Assembly (NCBI GenBank): GCA_900772775.1
Contig: CAAGRW010000054.1
Span: 1-22,632, forward strand
DNA length: 22,632 nt
Direction of reading: 5' to 3'
DNA from: Candidatus Rifleibacteriota bacterium
GTDB taxonomy: Bacteria; Vulcanimicrobiota; Xenobia; Xenobiales; Xenobiaceae
Shown here in pieces: positions 14,458-22,385 of the stretch. Each line of letters begins with the position of its first letter. The stretch's first letter is position 1. The translations under genes were made by a program, and so were the position numbers. The notes beneath the pieces are model-generated. The model worked only from the letters and a program-made list of their open reading frames with translations. It had not been told where the DNA came from and searched no databases.

Positions 14458-14534
14458 GGACGAGTAGCTCAGTTGGTTAGAGCACCTGCCTTACAAGCAG
14501 GGGGTCGGCGGTTCGAGTCCGTTCTCGTCCACCA
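14458..14534 (+). tRNA. tRNA-Val (TAC)
   Basis: Acceptor GGACGAG pairs with CTCGTCC, with ACCA encoded. The anticodon stem CCTGC/GCAGG encloses the loop CTTACAA, giving anticodon TAC. The sequence GGGGGTCGGCGGTTCGA across the variable and T regions is typical of bacterial tRNA-Val. Confidence 0.94.
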
Positions 14535-14542
14535 TAAGATAG

Positions 14543-14574
14543 GATCTTAACTCTAGTAGTTAGGGTCTTTTTTT
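14543..14574 (+). terminator. Terminator after tRNA-Val
   Basis: GATCTTAACT (14543-14552) pairs with AGTTAGGGTC (14558-14567) with some G-T pairs around a 5-base loop, followed by seven T residues. Confidence 0.85.
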
Positions 14575-14583
14575 ATATTTTTT

Positions 14584-14611
14584 TTGACATAGAGCATATT
14601 TTTAGTATCAT
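14584..14611 (+). promoter_or_regulatory. Sigma70-type promoter of the DNA methyltransferase gene
   Basis: A perfect TTGACA (14584-14589), a 16-base spacer and TATCAT (14606-14611). Transcription would start near 14618, leaving a leader of about 34 bases before the TTG start. Confidence 0.75.
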
Positions 14612-14651
14612 GTAGCGGTATTAAACAATCTTTGAAAGAGAACTAACTAAA

Positions 14652-15593
14652 TTGCTAAAGCCTTTAACTTGTGTAGAAATTTGCGCCGGAGCTGGCGGAC
14701 AGGCCTTGGGATTGGCTTTGGCAGGTTTTTTTCACATTGCTTTAGTGGAATATGAAAGTGAATATTGCCAAATTTTAAAGAAAAACCGTCCGGAATGGAA
14801 TGTAATATGTGAAGATGTTCGCTATTTCAGTGGTTGCGGTTTTCAAGGGGTGGATCTTTTAGCTGGTGGAGTACCTTGTCCACCATTTTCCGTAGCTGGC
14901 AAGCAATTGGGACAAAATGACGAGCGCGATCTTTTTCCTGAGGCTATTCGTTTAATTAGGGAAATGAAGCCTAGGGCTGTTATGCTGGAAAATGTTAAAG
15001 GCTTTCTGGAAAGTGGCTTTACTGAATATCGCCATTATATTTTGGATTCTATTGAAAATTTAGGTTACGATGTACAAATAAAATTGCTAAATGCTTCTGA
15101 TTTTGGAGTCCCGCAACTTAGGCCCAGGGTAGTTATTGTAGGTATAGCTGAAGGTGAGCAAGGATGTTTTTCTTATCCTAATGGCGACAGAAGTCAAGCG
15201 CAAACTGTAGGCAATTGTTTAGTAGATTTAATGGCTGAGCGTGGCTGGAATGGAGCCAAAGCTTGGGCAAAAAAGGCTGATAAAGTGGCTCCAACTTTAG
15301 TTGGTGGATCAAAAAAACATGGAGGACCGGATCTGGGGCCAGTACGTTCCCGCAAAGCTTGGGCAGAATTGGGAGTGGATGGATTGGGTATAGCTAACAA
15401 TGCGCCTGAACCCGATTTTGAGGGTATGCCGCGCTTAACTAGTCGCATGATGGCTCGGCTGCAAGGTTTTCCCGATACCTGGACTTTCGGCCATAAAAAA
15501 ACGGCCGCTTGCCGCATGATAGGTAATGCATTTCCACCACCAGTCGCCCAAGCTATAGGCCTTAAAATAAAGGAGTGTTTAGAAAACATTTAA
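14652..15593 (+). CDS. DNA (cytosine-5-)-methyltransferase, apparently solitary
   Basis: A 313-residue C5-cytosine methyltransferase that transfers a methyl group from S-adenosylmethionine to cytosine in a specific DNA site. The conserved motifs appear in order: I (EICAGAGGQALG, 9-20), IV (GGVPCPPFS with catalytic Cys76), VI (ENV, 113-115), VIII (QLRPR, 155-159), and IX/X (RLTSRMMARLQGFPD, then GNAFPPPVAQAIG near 290). The target-recognition region is compact, roughly 170-255, with GGSKKHGGPDLGPVRSRKAW. The recognised site cannot be read from it. TTG 14652 is the only start close enough before motif I. Its own promoter lies just after the tRNA terminator. No restriction endonuclease, Vsr nuclease or specificity gene lies on either side, so it looks like an orphan methylase, or one whose partner is elsewhere. 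Confidence 0.92.
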   Translation: MLKPLTCVEICAGAGGQALGLALAGFFHIALVEYESEYCQILKKNRPEWNVICEDVRYFSGCGFQGVDLLAGGVPCPPFSVAGKQLGQNDERDLFPEAIRLIREMKPRAVMLENVKGFLESGFTEYRHYILDSIENLGYDVQIKLLNASDFGVPQLRPRVVIVGIAEGEQGCFSYPNGDRSQAQTVGNCLVDLMAERGWNGAKAWAKKADKVAPTLVGGSKKHGGPDLGPVRSRKAWAELGVDGLGIANNAPEPDFEGMPRLTSRMMARLQGFPDTWTFGHKKTAACRMIGNAFPPPVAQAIGLKIKECLENI

Positions 15594-15686
15594 GCCTTAA
15601 AAAAGGCCGACTTTATTTTGGCTAGAATAGCGCCGAAAGTAGCTTGGCGACAGATTAGTTCGCTCGGCTGAGAAAGGTTTTATTTT

Positions 15687-16490
15687 ATGTTTACTTGCAA
15701 TGCTAAAGCAGATATTGGCGTTTTTGGCGGTTCCGGTTTTTATAGTTTAGATTCCAATGCGGAAATGATTGCGCTTAACACACCTTATGGTCCTACTAGC
15801 GACAAAATTTCTTTAATAAATATTCATGGTAAGCGCGTAGCCTTTTTGCCTCGTCATGGCGCCGATCATCGTTTGTCGCCTACGCATATTCCCTATAGGG
15901 CTAACCTTTGGGCTATGAAGCAACTGGGTGTAAAAGCTATTATTGGCCCTTGTGCTGCAGGTAGTTTGCAAGCTGATATTAAGCCTGGAAGTTTTGTTGT
16001 TTGTGATCAATTTGTTGATAGAACTTGGGGACGTAAAGATACTTTCTTTGAGGGGCCGGAAGTACGCCATTTAACCGGAGCCGAGCCTTATTGTCCCAGC
16101 TTGCGTCCTTTAGTTGTAGAATGTGCTAAAGAACTTGGTATTGAAGTTCATCCTAAAGGCACCATGGTCGTAATACAAGGGCCGCGTTTTTCTACCAGAG
16201 CTGAAAGTGAATGGTTTAGAAAAATGGGTTGGCACGTTGTCAATATGACCGGCTACCCTGAGTGCTATTTGGCTCGCGAAATGGAAATTTGCTATGTCAA
16301 CGTCTCTTTAATTACCGACTACGATGCTGGTATTGAAGGTATAGCCGAAGCTGTAACTGGTGATGAAGTGAGCCGAGTTTTTGCCGAAAATAACCAAAAA
16401 GTAAAAGCGCTCATTTATAAAATTATTGAAAAAATCGATTTAAGCCAAGATTGTTCTTGCCACCATGCTTTAGCTGGCGACACTATGTAA
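15687..16490 (+). CDS. mtnP: S-methyl-5'-thioadenosine phosphorylase
   Basis: A 267-residue member of the trimeric purine nucleoside phosphorylase family. It phosphorolyses methylthioadenosine, the by-product of polyamine and homoserine-lactone synthesis, to adenine and methylthioribose-1-phosphate in the methionine salvage route. Visible motifs are GVFGGSGFY (phosphate-binding, 11-19), PRHGADHRLSPTHIPYRANL (55-74), GPCAAGSL (87-94), NMTGYPE (186-192) and TDYDAG (210-215). The two Asp residues in TDYD are those that favour 6-aminopurine, so adenosine-type substrates are more likely than inosine or guanosine. GAGAAAGG lies about 8 bases before the ATG. It is convergent with glnS and shares its terminator. 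No other methionine-salvage gene is adjacent. A broader purine phosphorylase is the main alternative. Confidence 0.88.
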   Translation: MFTCNAKADIGVFGGSGFYSLDSNAEMIALNTPYGPTSDKISLINIHGKRVAFLPRHGADHRLSPTHIPYRANLWAMKQLGVKAIIGPCAAGSLQADIKPGSFVVCDQFVDRTWGRKDTFFEGPEVRHLTGAEPYCPSLRPLVVECAKELGIEVHPKGTMVVIQGPRFSTRAESEWFRKMGWHVVNMTGYPECYLAREMEICYVNVSLITDYDAGIEGIAEAVTGDEVSRVFAENNQKVKALIYKIIEKIDLSQDCSCHHALAGDTM

Positions 16491-16553
16491 TGGTTTTGTT
16501 ATAGGAATAACTGAGCTAGTATAGCTTGTTTGCATCTAAGCAAATAGTAATAG

Positions 16554-16589
16554 AAAAGACCGCCTCTCCAAAGAGAAGGCGGTCTTTTT
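16554..16589. terminator. Bidirectional terminator between mtnP and glnS
   Basis: AAAAGACCGCC-TCTC pairs with GAGA-A-GGCGGTCTTTT with one bulge, flanked by A residues on the left and T residues on the right. It therefore serves the two convergent genes on both strands. Confidence 0.88.
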
Positions 16590-16616
16590 GCATGTTAGCG
16601 TTTGTAACTTAAAAGC

Positions 16617-18329
16617 TTACTTTTTGCCTTGCATAATCTTGGCCCAAGTATCTTTTAAGGTGACTACGCGATTGAAGACTAAGTGATCCTTAGTAGTATC
16701 TTTATCGGTATAGAAATAGCCGGTACGCTCAAATTGGAACCACTTGCCGGCTGGAGTTTCGGCTACGCTGCTTTCTACTCTGGCATCGGTAATAATTTCC
16801 AAAGAGTTGGGGTTAAGTTCGTCAATAAAGTTGACGTCTTCACGGGTAGCGGGATGATCGACAGCAAAGAGGCGATCGTAAAGTCTAACTTCGCAAGGAA
16901 TAGACTCGGTAGCAGATACCCAATGCAAAGTACCTTTGATCTTGCGGCCGTCAGCAGCATTGCCGCCTTTGGACTCGGGATCGTAAGTGCAATGGACTTC
17001 AGTAATGTTGCCATTTTCATCTTTAACGATGGATTCGCACTTAATAATATAGGCGCGGCGCAAACGCACTTCGCGACCGGGAGCCAAACGGAAGAACTTA
17101 GGCACGGGCTCTTCCATAAAGTCGTCGCGCTCGATGAAGATCTCTTTGGTGAATTTGAGATTGCGATGGCCCATCTTAGGCGGATCGTCGGGGAAGTAAG
17201 GAGCTTCAAACTCTTCTACTTGGCCTTCGGGATAGTTGTCAATGACAAGTTTTAAAGGACGGAGTACGCCCATAATGCGCGGCACTTTGGGATTGAGATC
17301 GTCGCGAACAGCTTGCTCGAAGAGAGAATAGCTAGTCCAGGTTTCGGCTTTGCTAATACCGATACGATCGCAGAATAAACGGATAGATTCAGGAGTATAG
17401 CCACGGCGGCGCATACCGGCAATAGTTGGCATACGAGGATCGTCCCAACCGTTGACGCGATGCTCTTTGACCAACTGGAGGAGTTTGCGCTTACTGACGA
17501 TGACTGATTCCAAATTAAGGCGAGAAAACTCGATTTGACGAGGGCGGCACTCTACGCCTACATTTTCCAAGACCCAGTCGTAAAGGGGACGGTTATTTTC
17601 AAACTCTAAGGTGCACAGAGAGTGGGTAATACCCTCGATAGAGTCGGAGAGGCAATGGGTGAAATCGTACATAGGATAGATGCACCACTTGTCGCCAGTA
17701 TGAGGGTGAGATTGGTGACGAATACGATACAGAGTTGGATCGCGCATGACAATATTGGGGTGAGCCATATCGATTTTGGCGCGTAAAACTTTGGCGCCAT
17801 CGGGGAATTCTCCAGCTTTCATGCGGCGGAAAAGATCTAAGTTCTCTTCTACAGAACGATCGCGGCAAGGACTATTTTTGCCGGGCTCGGTAAGGGTACC
17901 GCGGCTCAAGCGAATTTCTTCGGCGCTGGAATCGTCTACGTAGGCTTTGCCCTTCATGATCAGGCGCTCGGCGTATTCGTAAAGCTGATCGAAATAGTCG
18001 GAAGCGTTGTAAACTTTTTCACCCCATTCGAAGCCGAGCCATTTAACGTCTTCTTTGATGGCGTTGATGTATTCGGTCTCTTCTTTGCCGGGGTTGGTGT
18101 CATCCATACGTAAGTGGCAAGTGCCGTGGTAATCGCGGGCTAAGCCGAAGTCTAAGCAAATAGCTTTAGCGTGGCCGACGTGCAAATAACCATTGGGTTC
18201 GGGCGGAAAACGAGTGACCACAGTAGTGTGCTTGCCGCTAGCTAAATCTTCGTCGATGATATTGCGGATAAAATTGGTGGCGTGAGGGGAAGTTGATTCC
18301 ACGTGTTCTGTATTAGTATCGTTACTCAT
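16617..18329 (-). CDS. glnS: Glutaminyl-tRNA synthetase
   Basis: A 570-residue class I aminoacyl-tRNA synthetase that charges tRNA-Gln directly. The N-terminal catalytic half has RFPPEPNGYLHVGHAK (40-55, the HIGH-type motif HVGH at 50-53) and the glutamine-specific DDTNPGKEETEY, both distinguishing it from glutamyl-tRNA synthetases. The second ATP motif is IVSKRK (277-282), where the usual residue before SK is Met and here is Val. The C-terminal half forms the anticodon-binding beta-barrels (RLAPGREVRLRRAYIIKCE and onward). Length is normal for the family. A Ser/Thr-rich extension of ~15 residues precedes the core. Its presence means this organism need not rely on the Glu-tRNA-Gln amidotransferase route. 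It is transcribed towards mtnP. Confidence 0.97.
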   Translation of the reverse strand: MSNDTNTEHVESTSPHATNFIRNIIDEDLASGKHTTVVTRFPPEPNGYLHVGHAKAICLDFGLARDYHGTCHLRMDDTNPGKEETEYINAIKEDVKWLGFEWGEKVYNASDYFDQLYEYAERLIMKGKAYVDDSSAEEIRLSRGTLTEPGKNSPCRDRSVEENLDLFRRMKAGEFPDGAKVLRAKIDMAHPNIVMRDPTLYRIRHQSHPHTGDKWCIYPMYDFTHCLSDSIEGITHSLCTLEFENNRPLYDWVLENVGVECRPRQIEFSRLNLESVIVSKRKLLQLVKEHRVNGWDDPRMPTIAGMRRRGYTPESIRLFCDRIGISKAETWTSYSLFEQAVRDDLNPKVPRIMGVLRPLKLVIDNYPEGQVEEFEAPYFPDDPPKMGHRNLKFTKEIFIERDDFMEEPVPKFFRLAPGREVRLRRAYIIKCESIVKDENGNITEVHCTYDPESKGGNAADGRKIKGTLHWVSATESIPCEVRLYDRLFAVDHPATREDVNFIDELNPNSLEIITDARVESSVAETPAGKWFQFERTGYFYTDKDTTKDHLVFNRVVTLKDTWAKIMQGKK

Positions 18330-18372
18330 AGTTGAAATTCCTTATAGGGCGGATCTCAGAAATCGCGTCCAT

Positions 18373-18410
18373 TAGAATAAGGCCGAAATTTTCGACCGGC
18401 CTTAATTCTA
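18373..18410. other. Long imperfect palindrome upstream of glnS
   Basis: TAGAATAAGGCC (18373-18384) pairs with GGCCTTAATTCTA (18398-18410) with one bulge, and T residues follow at 18413-18419 on the + strand. On the minus strand it would fall in the glnS promoter or 5' leader and includes a TAGAAT that could be a -10. It could be an operator, a leader hairpin or a terminator. The remainder of 18330-18540 shows nothing recognisable. Confidence 0.35.
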
Positions 18411-18550
18411 GCATTTTTTACTGGCTTAGGCTATGTTTAGTCAGCTTTGCTTTGATTGTCTCGCTGAGTTAAGGGCGGAAGGTAAACAAAGCCTGGCTCT
18501 TAAATTAAAGTAGCTCGAGGCCATAAAGTTAAAGTGGAGGCTCAGCGTTT

Positions 18551-18901
18551 ATGTGGGAGAAAATTGGCAACTTTGCTTTGAAAATATATGAACGCATTAA
18601 AGAATTTTATGCTACTCCTGGAAATGTGGGCTTAAAAATTCTTTTCTCTGCTCTAGGATGTTTCGTTTTTGGTTTTTTATTGCCACTGATGCTTATAATT
18701 GTGCTTATTGCTGCTTGGGTTTTTTATCAAGATTTAAATAGTGGCCCTATTTCCGGTGGTAAAAACTGCCCTTTGCCGCCGCCTGAAGAACAGGTTGAGC
18801 CTGCTAAGCAAAGTTGCCCCCTTAAAGAAATACAATTAAACACTCGCTTGACGCCCGATTTTGTTCGATCTCTTTCGCTAAAAATTGGAAGCCGTAGCTA
18901 A
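18551..18901 (+). CDS. Small membrane protein upstream of dnaX, function unknown
   Basis: A 116-residue protein with one or two membrane-spanning helices at about residues 28-58 (LKILFSALGCFVFGFLLPLM...). A short amphipathic N-terminus precedes it. After it comes a polar tail with two similar Cys-Pro motifs (NCPLPPP and SCPLKE), which might bind metal or be coincidental. GGAGG lies 12 bases upstream of the ATG. The stop is 26 bases before dnaX, so it is likely the first gene of the dnaX operon. I recognise no family. Confidence 0.7.
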   Translation: MWEKIGNFALKIYERIKEFYATPGNVGLKILFSALGCFVFGFLLPLMLIIVLIAAWVFYQDLNSGPISGGKNCPLPPPEEQVEPAKQSCPLKEIQLNTRLTPDFVRSLSLKIGSRS

Positions 18902-18927
18902 ATTCTAGGAGTTCTTTTTCAATCAAT

Positions 18928-20784
18928 ATGGCCAGTGTTTCGCTTTTTCAAAAATATCGCTCTCAAAAATTTGAAGATTTAATCGGACAAGAAGTTGTAG
19001 TCAAGACTTTAAAAAATGCTTTGGCTTCCGGTCGTATGGCCAATGTTTATCTTTTTTGCGGCCCGCGTGGCACTGGCAAAACCAGTACGGCTCGAATTTT
19101 AGCTAAAGCTTTAAATTGTGAAGGTACTGCCGATAATCCGCATTCTGAGCCTACGCCAGAACCTTGCTGCCAGTGTTCGGCTTGTCGATCTATTGCCGAA
19201 GGTTCTTGTTTGGACGTTTTGGAAATTGATGCTGCTTCCAATACTCAGGTAGATAAAATAAGAGAATTTATCGTTGATAAAGTTCAGTTCGCTCCGGCTC
19301 AGGTGCGCTACAAAGTTTATATTATTGACGAAGTTCACAAATTGTCAGATTCTTCTTTCAATGCGCTTTTAAAAACTTTGGAAGAGCCGCCCAAGCATGT
19401 TGTCTTTATTTTAGCTACTACCGATCCAGAAAAAATTCCGGCTACAATTATTTCCCGCTGTCAGCGCTACAATTTTCAGCGCTTTACTTTGCAACAAACT
19501 GTCAATCATATAAAGAATATTGCCCATAAAGAAAATGTGCAAATTGATGATTTGGCTGCCGAACTTATAGCTAGATCTTCGGAAGGCTCCATGCGCGACG
19601 CTTTGGTAACTTTGGAACAAGCTATGTTCTTTTGTTGCCAACAGGATGGCAATTCGCAAATAAATGGAGAAGATGTGCGCGGCCTTTTAGGGTTAGCCGG
19701 GGCTGAAGCTATTCAAGATTTAGTCTCCTCCTTTATTGCTCAAGATGCTTGCCGAGCTTTGGGCCTTTTGGATAGTTTGATAAATAAAGGGCGCAACTTA
19801 AATAAATTGGCTGCCGAGCTTTTGGAATATTTGCGTCAAATGATGCTAGTTTGTGTTAAAGCTGCCGACCAAGAAACTTTGGGAGTAACCGACAATTATT
19901 TTCAAGAATTAACTAAGCGCAGCCAATTGGTAAAACTGGGCACGGTCTTGAATTGGATTGGCAGTATCAGCGAATTGCAACGTCGCCTTTCCGGCAGCCA
20001 AAATGCTCGTTTAGCTTGGGAGACTGTGCTAATTGAGCTGACTGCACCTCTGGCCGGAACTGATGAGAGCAGTCTTGTAGCCAGAATTGAAGCTTTGGAA
20101 GCCGAAATTTCTGCTCTAAAAGCATCGAATGGCAACAACCTGGAACAATCGTCTGTCGCACCGATAAAGGATAAAAGCCGCGTTGAGCCGCCTAAGGTCG
20201 CTACTATCTCTTCAACTTCTGTTGCCGAGATGGCTTCTCCTAAGGTTGTGTCCGAAACCAAGCAAGCTGACGATTTGGGCTGGGGGACGACAACTTCGAC
20301 AAATGCTTCAGTTGTTGCCTCTATTTCCAAAGCTTCTCAAGCGGAGTCTCAAAGTGTGCCAGTTGCCAAAACTTCGACGCCGTCCTCAAAAGCTGAAGCT
20401 AAAAACAAGCAAGGAAGTGCTGGTCAGTTTTGGCAAAAATTGTTGAACTATTTGGAAGAAAAGAAGCCGTCAGTTTTTGCTTTGGTTCGTGGTACAAAGT
20501 GTCTTTCGGCCCGTCAAGGCTTGATCGTCATAAAATTTGAGGGCGACCGTCAAGCTGATTATGAAGCCGCTTCTCAAGAATGCGCGACTATAGAAAATGT
20601 TTTAACAGAAGTTATGCAACGCCCCATTAAAATAGATTTGCGCCTTGGCAAAGTTGCTGTCACCAATCCGCAAGATGAATATATGCATACCGTAAATCTA
20701 GTGCTTAACAGTTTTGCTGGACAAACTCTTAGCAAGTATGCCAATGGCAGTGCGTCTGATCCAACTACTCGGGTGGAGGCTTAA
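18928..20784 (+). CDS. dnaX: DNA polymerase III subunits gamma/tau
   Basis: A 618-residue clamp-loader ATPase that loads the sliding clamp and, as tau, bridges polymerase cores and helicase. The order is N-terminal KYRSQKFEDLIGQ, Walker A GPRGTGKT (45-52), a zinc module (Cys64, Cys80, Cys83, Cys86), Walker B IIDEVH (132-137), sensor 1 (ILATTDPEKIP), and SRC (176-178) with the arginine finger. The helical collar follows to ~370. Residues ~385-500 are a low-complexity Ser/Ala/Thr/Lys linker, and ~500-600 form a folded C-terminal domain. I saw no clear slippery A-AAA-AAG plus stem signal that would produce a shortened gamma form. The start at ATG 18928 fits the conserved N-terminus, although AGGAG is about 16 bases away. 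Confidence 0.96.
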   Translation: MASVSLFQKYRSQKFEDLIGQEVVVKTLKNALASGRMANVYLFCGPRGTGKTSTARILAKALNCEGTADNPHSEPTPEPCCQCSACRSIAEGSCLDVLEIDAASNTQVDKIREFIVDKVQFAPAQVRYKVYIIDEVHKLSDSSFNALLKTLEEPPKHVVFILATTDPEKIPATIISRCQRYNFQRFTLQQTVNHIKNIAHKENVQIDDLAAELIARSSEGSMRDALVTLEQAMFFCCQQDGNSQINGEDVRGLLGLAGAEAIQDLVSSFIAQDACRALGLLDSLINKGRNLNKLAAELLEYLRQMMLVCVKAADQETLGVTDNYFQELTKRSQLVKLGTVLNWIGSISELQRRLSGSQNARLAWETVLIELTAPLAGTDESSLVARIEALEAEISALKASNGNNLEQSSVAPIKDKSRVEPPKVATISSTSVAEMASPKVVSETKQADDLGWGTTTSTNASVVASISKASQAESQSVPVAKTSTPSSKAEAKNKQGSAGQFWQKLLNYLEEKKPSVFALVRGTKCLSARQGLIVIKFEGDRQADYEAASQECATIENVLTEVMQRPIKIDLRLGKVAVTNPQDEYMHTVNLVLNSFAGQTLSKYANGSASDPTTRVEA

Positions 20785-20790
20785 AATACC

Positions 20791-21027
20791 ATGGATGAAG
20801 AAATTGACGATCGTTTGATAGAAGTTCCCTATGAACGTTTAAGTGCTGAGGCTTTGCAAGGAGTTTTAGAAGAATATGCCACTCGCGGTGGCTACGAATG
20901 TTCTATGCCTTTGCAAAAGAGAGTAGATATTCTCAAGAAAAAATTAGCCGATCATCAATTGGCTATTATGTTTGATCCTGTAGAAGAAGAAATCAATATT
21001 GTAAAAAAAGAGCAAATTCAATTATGA
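20791..21027 (+). CDS. YheU-like (UPF0270) protein
   Basis: A 78-residue protein that fits the UPF0270/YheU pattern: an opening 'I-x-V-P-Y-x-x-L-S-x-E-x-L' block (IEVPYERLSAEALQGVLEEY), then a long helix with a lysine/arginine-rich middle (LQKRVDILKKKL), then an acidic strand and NIVKKEQ end. The family is small and best known from Proteobacteria. Its function is not established. The start lies 6 bases after the dnaX stop, and the stop overlaps the next ATG by 4 bases (ATGA), so it is co-translated within the dnaX operon. Confidence 0.75.
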   Translation: MDEEIDDRLIEVPYERLSAEALQGVLEEYATRGGYECSMPLQKRVDILKKKLADHQLAIMFDPVEEEINIVKKEQIQL

Positions 21028-21479
21028 CAAATGTAGCTTTAATTTCTGATATTCACGGTCGACTCGATCCTCATGTTTTGGATTATTTGGAAGAGTGCGA
21101 CTATATTGTCTGTGCTGGAGATACCGAAGATCCACTAATTTTGGAAGAATTGGCTACTATTGCTCCTGTTACGGCTGTACGTGGCAATTGTGATTGGCGC
21201 CCTTGGGCCGAGAGCTTACCTAAAGACGCTGTGCTCCATGTAGAAGATGTTAATATATATGTGATTCACAATTTGGACAACCTGTCTTTTACTCCCGATC
21301 CTCACAAAATAGATGTTGTGGTTTATGGCCATACCCATCGTTATAAACAATACTATGAAAATGATGTTCTTTACATCAATCCAGGTAGTGTTTCCGAGCC
21401 TCGCGGTGGCCAGTACCCTCACATGTATATTTTGGAAATTGAGGGCAAAAAGATCTATACAAAAAATATAGATATTTAG
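21024..21479 (+). CDS. YfcE/MJ0936-type metallophosphoesterase
   Basis: A 151-residue calcineurin-like phosphodiesterase of the small YfcE/MJ0936 family, expected to hydrolyse phosphodiesters with Mn2+ or a similar metal. Ligand motifs are SDIHG (8-12), AGDTED (~31-36), RGNCDW (~53-58) and GHTH (~98-101), followed by NPGSVSEPRGG. The usual 'HG' of motif IV is His-Asn here (VIHNLD), a small deviation. It begins within the stop of the YheU-like gene, so the pair is translationally coupled. The natural substrate is unknown for most members. Confidence 0.9.
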   Translation: MTNVALISDIHGRLDPHVLDYLEECDYIVCAGDTEDPLILEELATIAPVTAVRGNCDWRPWAESLPKDAVLHVEDVNIYVIHNLDNLSFTPDPHKIDVVVYGHTHRYKQYYENDVLYINPGSVSEPRGGQYPHMYILEIEGKKIYTKNIDI

Positions 21480-21658
21480 TTTTGGGCACTTAGTCTCTAA
21501 GAGGGGGGAGACTATAAGTTTGATATGTTTATGTAAGGCTGAAGAGGGAGCTGCGGTTTTTGAGCTGACTTTTTGGCAGGCTTGTAAGCTTGAAAAGCGA
21601 ACCTCAGGCGTGGTTTAAGCCTTGATTAAAGCCGATTCTATAAGGAGAAAACGGAAAA
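21480..21658 (+). other. Gap between the phosphoesterase and ybaB genes
   Basis: About 180 bases with no convincing ORF. AGTCTC/GAGACT (21490-21511 region) forms a 6-base-pair stem that lacks a following T-run. AAGGAG about 11 bases before the ybaB ATG is a good ribosome site. I checked it for the conserved core of the signal-recognition-particle RNA, which often lies near dnaX, and did not find it. Confidence 0.4.
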
Positions 21659-21967
21659 ATGCAGAGACAAATAATGAAGCAAATGCAAAAAATGCAAAAC
21701 GACTTAGCCTCCGCTCAGAAAGAGCTGGAAAACGCTACCGTAGAAGGTGTAGCTGGTGGCGGAGCTGTCAAAGTTGTTGTTACTGGAGCTCAAGTAGTAA
21801 AATCAATCAGCATTTCCAAGGATGCAGTCGATCCCGATGATATGGGAGTTTTGGAAGATTTGGTTTTAGTAGCTATAAATGATGGTTTGGAAAAATCACG
21901 TGAACTTTCTTCCAATCGTATGGGCCGTGTAGCTGCCGGTTTGAATTTGCCTCCCGGGTTGTTCTAG
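21659..21967 (+). CDS. ybaB: YbaB/EbfC nucleoid-associated protein
   Basis: A 102-residue DNA-binding protein of the YbaB/EbfC family, a dimer that coats DNA and is usually encoded between dnaX and recR. The N-terminal helix is rich in Met/Gln/Lys (MKQMQKMQNDLASAQKEL). A conserved strand region GGGAVKVVVTGAQVVKSI follows, then the DDMGVLEDLVLVAINDGLEK helix and the terminal LNLPPGLF. Length is standard. AAGGAG precedes the ATG. The recR start is 7 bases after its stop. Confidence 0.95.
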   Translation: MQRQIMKQMQKMQNDLASAQKELENATVEGVAGGGAVKVVVTGAQVVKSISISKDAVDPDDMGVLEDLVLVAINDGLEKSRELSSNRMGRVAAGLNLPPGLF

Positions 21968-21974
21968 TTAAAAA

Positions 21975-22385
21975 ATGTCTAAATATCCTCAGTCTTTAGA
22001 GCGTCTTTTGGAACAGTTGCAACAATTGCCTACAGTAGGGCCGAAGACGGCGTCACGTTTGGCTTTTTACTTATTGAGCGCTTCTAAAGAACGCGTAGCA
22101 AATTTAGCTACAGCTATGATGGAAGTAAAAGAACGTCTGAGGGCTTGCACCAGGTGTGGCAATATAGCCGAAGATGATTTGTGCGAAATTTGTCGAGACA
22201 GGCGGCGTGACGAAAATACTATTTGTGTGGTAGCCAATACTCGTGACCTTATGGCCATGGAAAACTCTGGCGAACTGCCGACCTTAATCAGTCCGTGTCC
22301 TGCGTCAACATTCGTGATATATGAAAGCTGGAGGTCGGAAATGTTAAGGAGCTTGGCAAGCTCAATTCTGTCGGTTGACGCCTGA
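21975..22385 (+). CDS. recR: Recombination protein RecR, cut off in its Toprim domain by a foreign junction
   Basis: The first ~100 residues are clearly RecR, the partner of RecO/RecF in recombinational repair: helix-hairpin-helix LPTVGPKTASRLAFYLL (18-34), a four-cysteine zinc finger (CTRC...CEIC) and the beginning of the Toprim domain (ICVVANTRDLMAMENSGE). A complete RecR is about 200 residues and continues with a Y-x-G-x-Y-H-V-L-G-G type sequence. Here the match ends at about 22274, and the remaining ~36 codons are antisense to a conjugation gene. The true gene is therefore interrupted or misassembled rather than a normal short variant. Confidence 0.9.
   Translation: MSKYPQSLERLLEQLQQLPTVGPKTASRLAFYLLSASKERVANLATAMMEVKERLRACTRCGNIAEDDLCEICRDRRRDENTICVVANTRDLMAMENSGELPTLISPCPASTFVIYESWRSEMLRSLASSILSVDA
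22272..22282. other. Junction between recR and a conjugation gene
   Basis: RecR coding similarity on + ends at SGE (to 22274) and VirB4-type similarity on the opposite strand starts at about 22276. The two meet without a gap, a target-site duplication or terminal inverted repeats that I can see. Confidence 0.75.

Noticed and set aside
16683..17255. 190-codon + strand frame opposite glnS
   Set aside because: It lies wholly within the well-supported glnS gene and has no recognisable protein features.
18928..20784. Programmed frameshift in dnaX producing a short gamma subunit
   Set aside because: No A-AAA-AAG-type slippery run with a following stem was seen. The short A-runs in the linker region are not in the right form.
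21480..21658. Signal recognition particle RNA near dnaX
   Set aside because: The conserved core of that RNA is absent, and only one short stem could be found.
22067..22275. Continuation of the VirB4-type frame into the antisense of recR
   Set aside because: Similarity to VirB4 ends at the junction. The remaining open frame is only the reverse of recR coding sequence.
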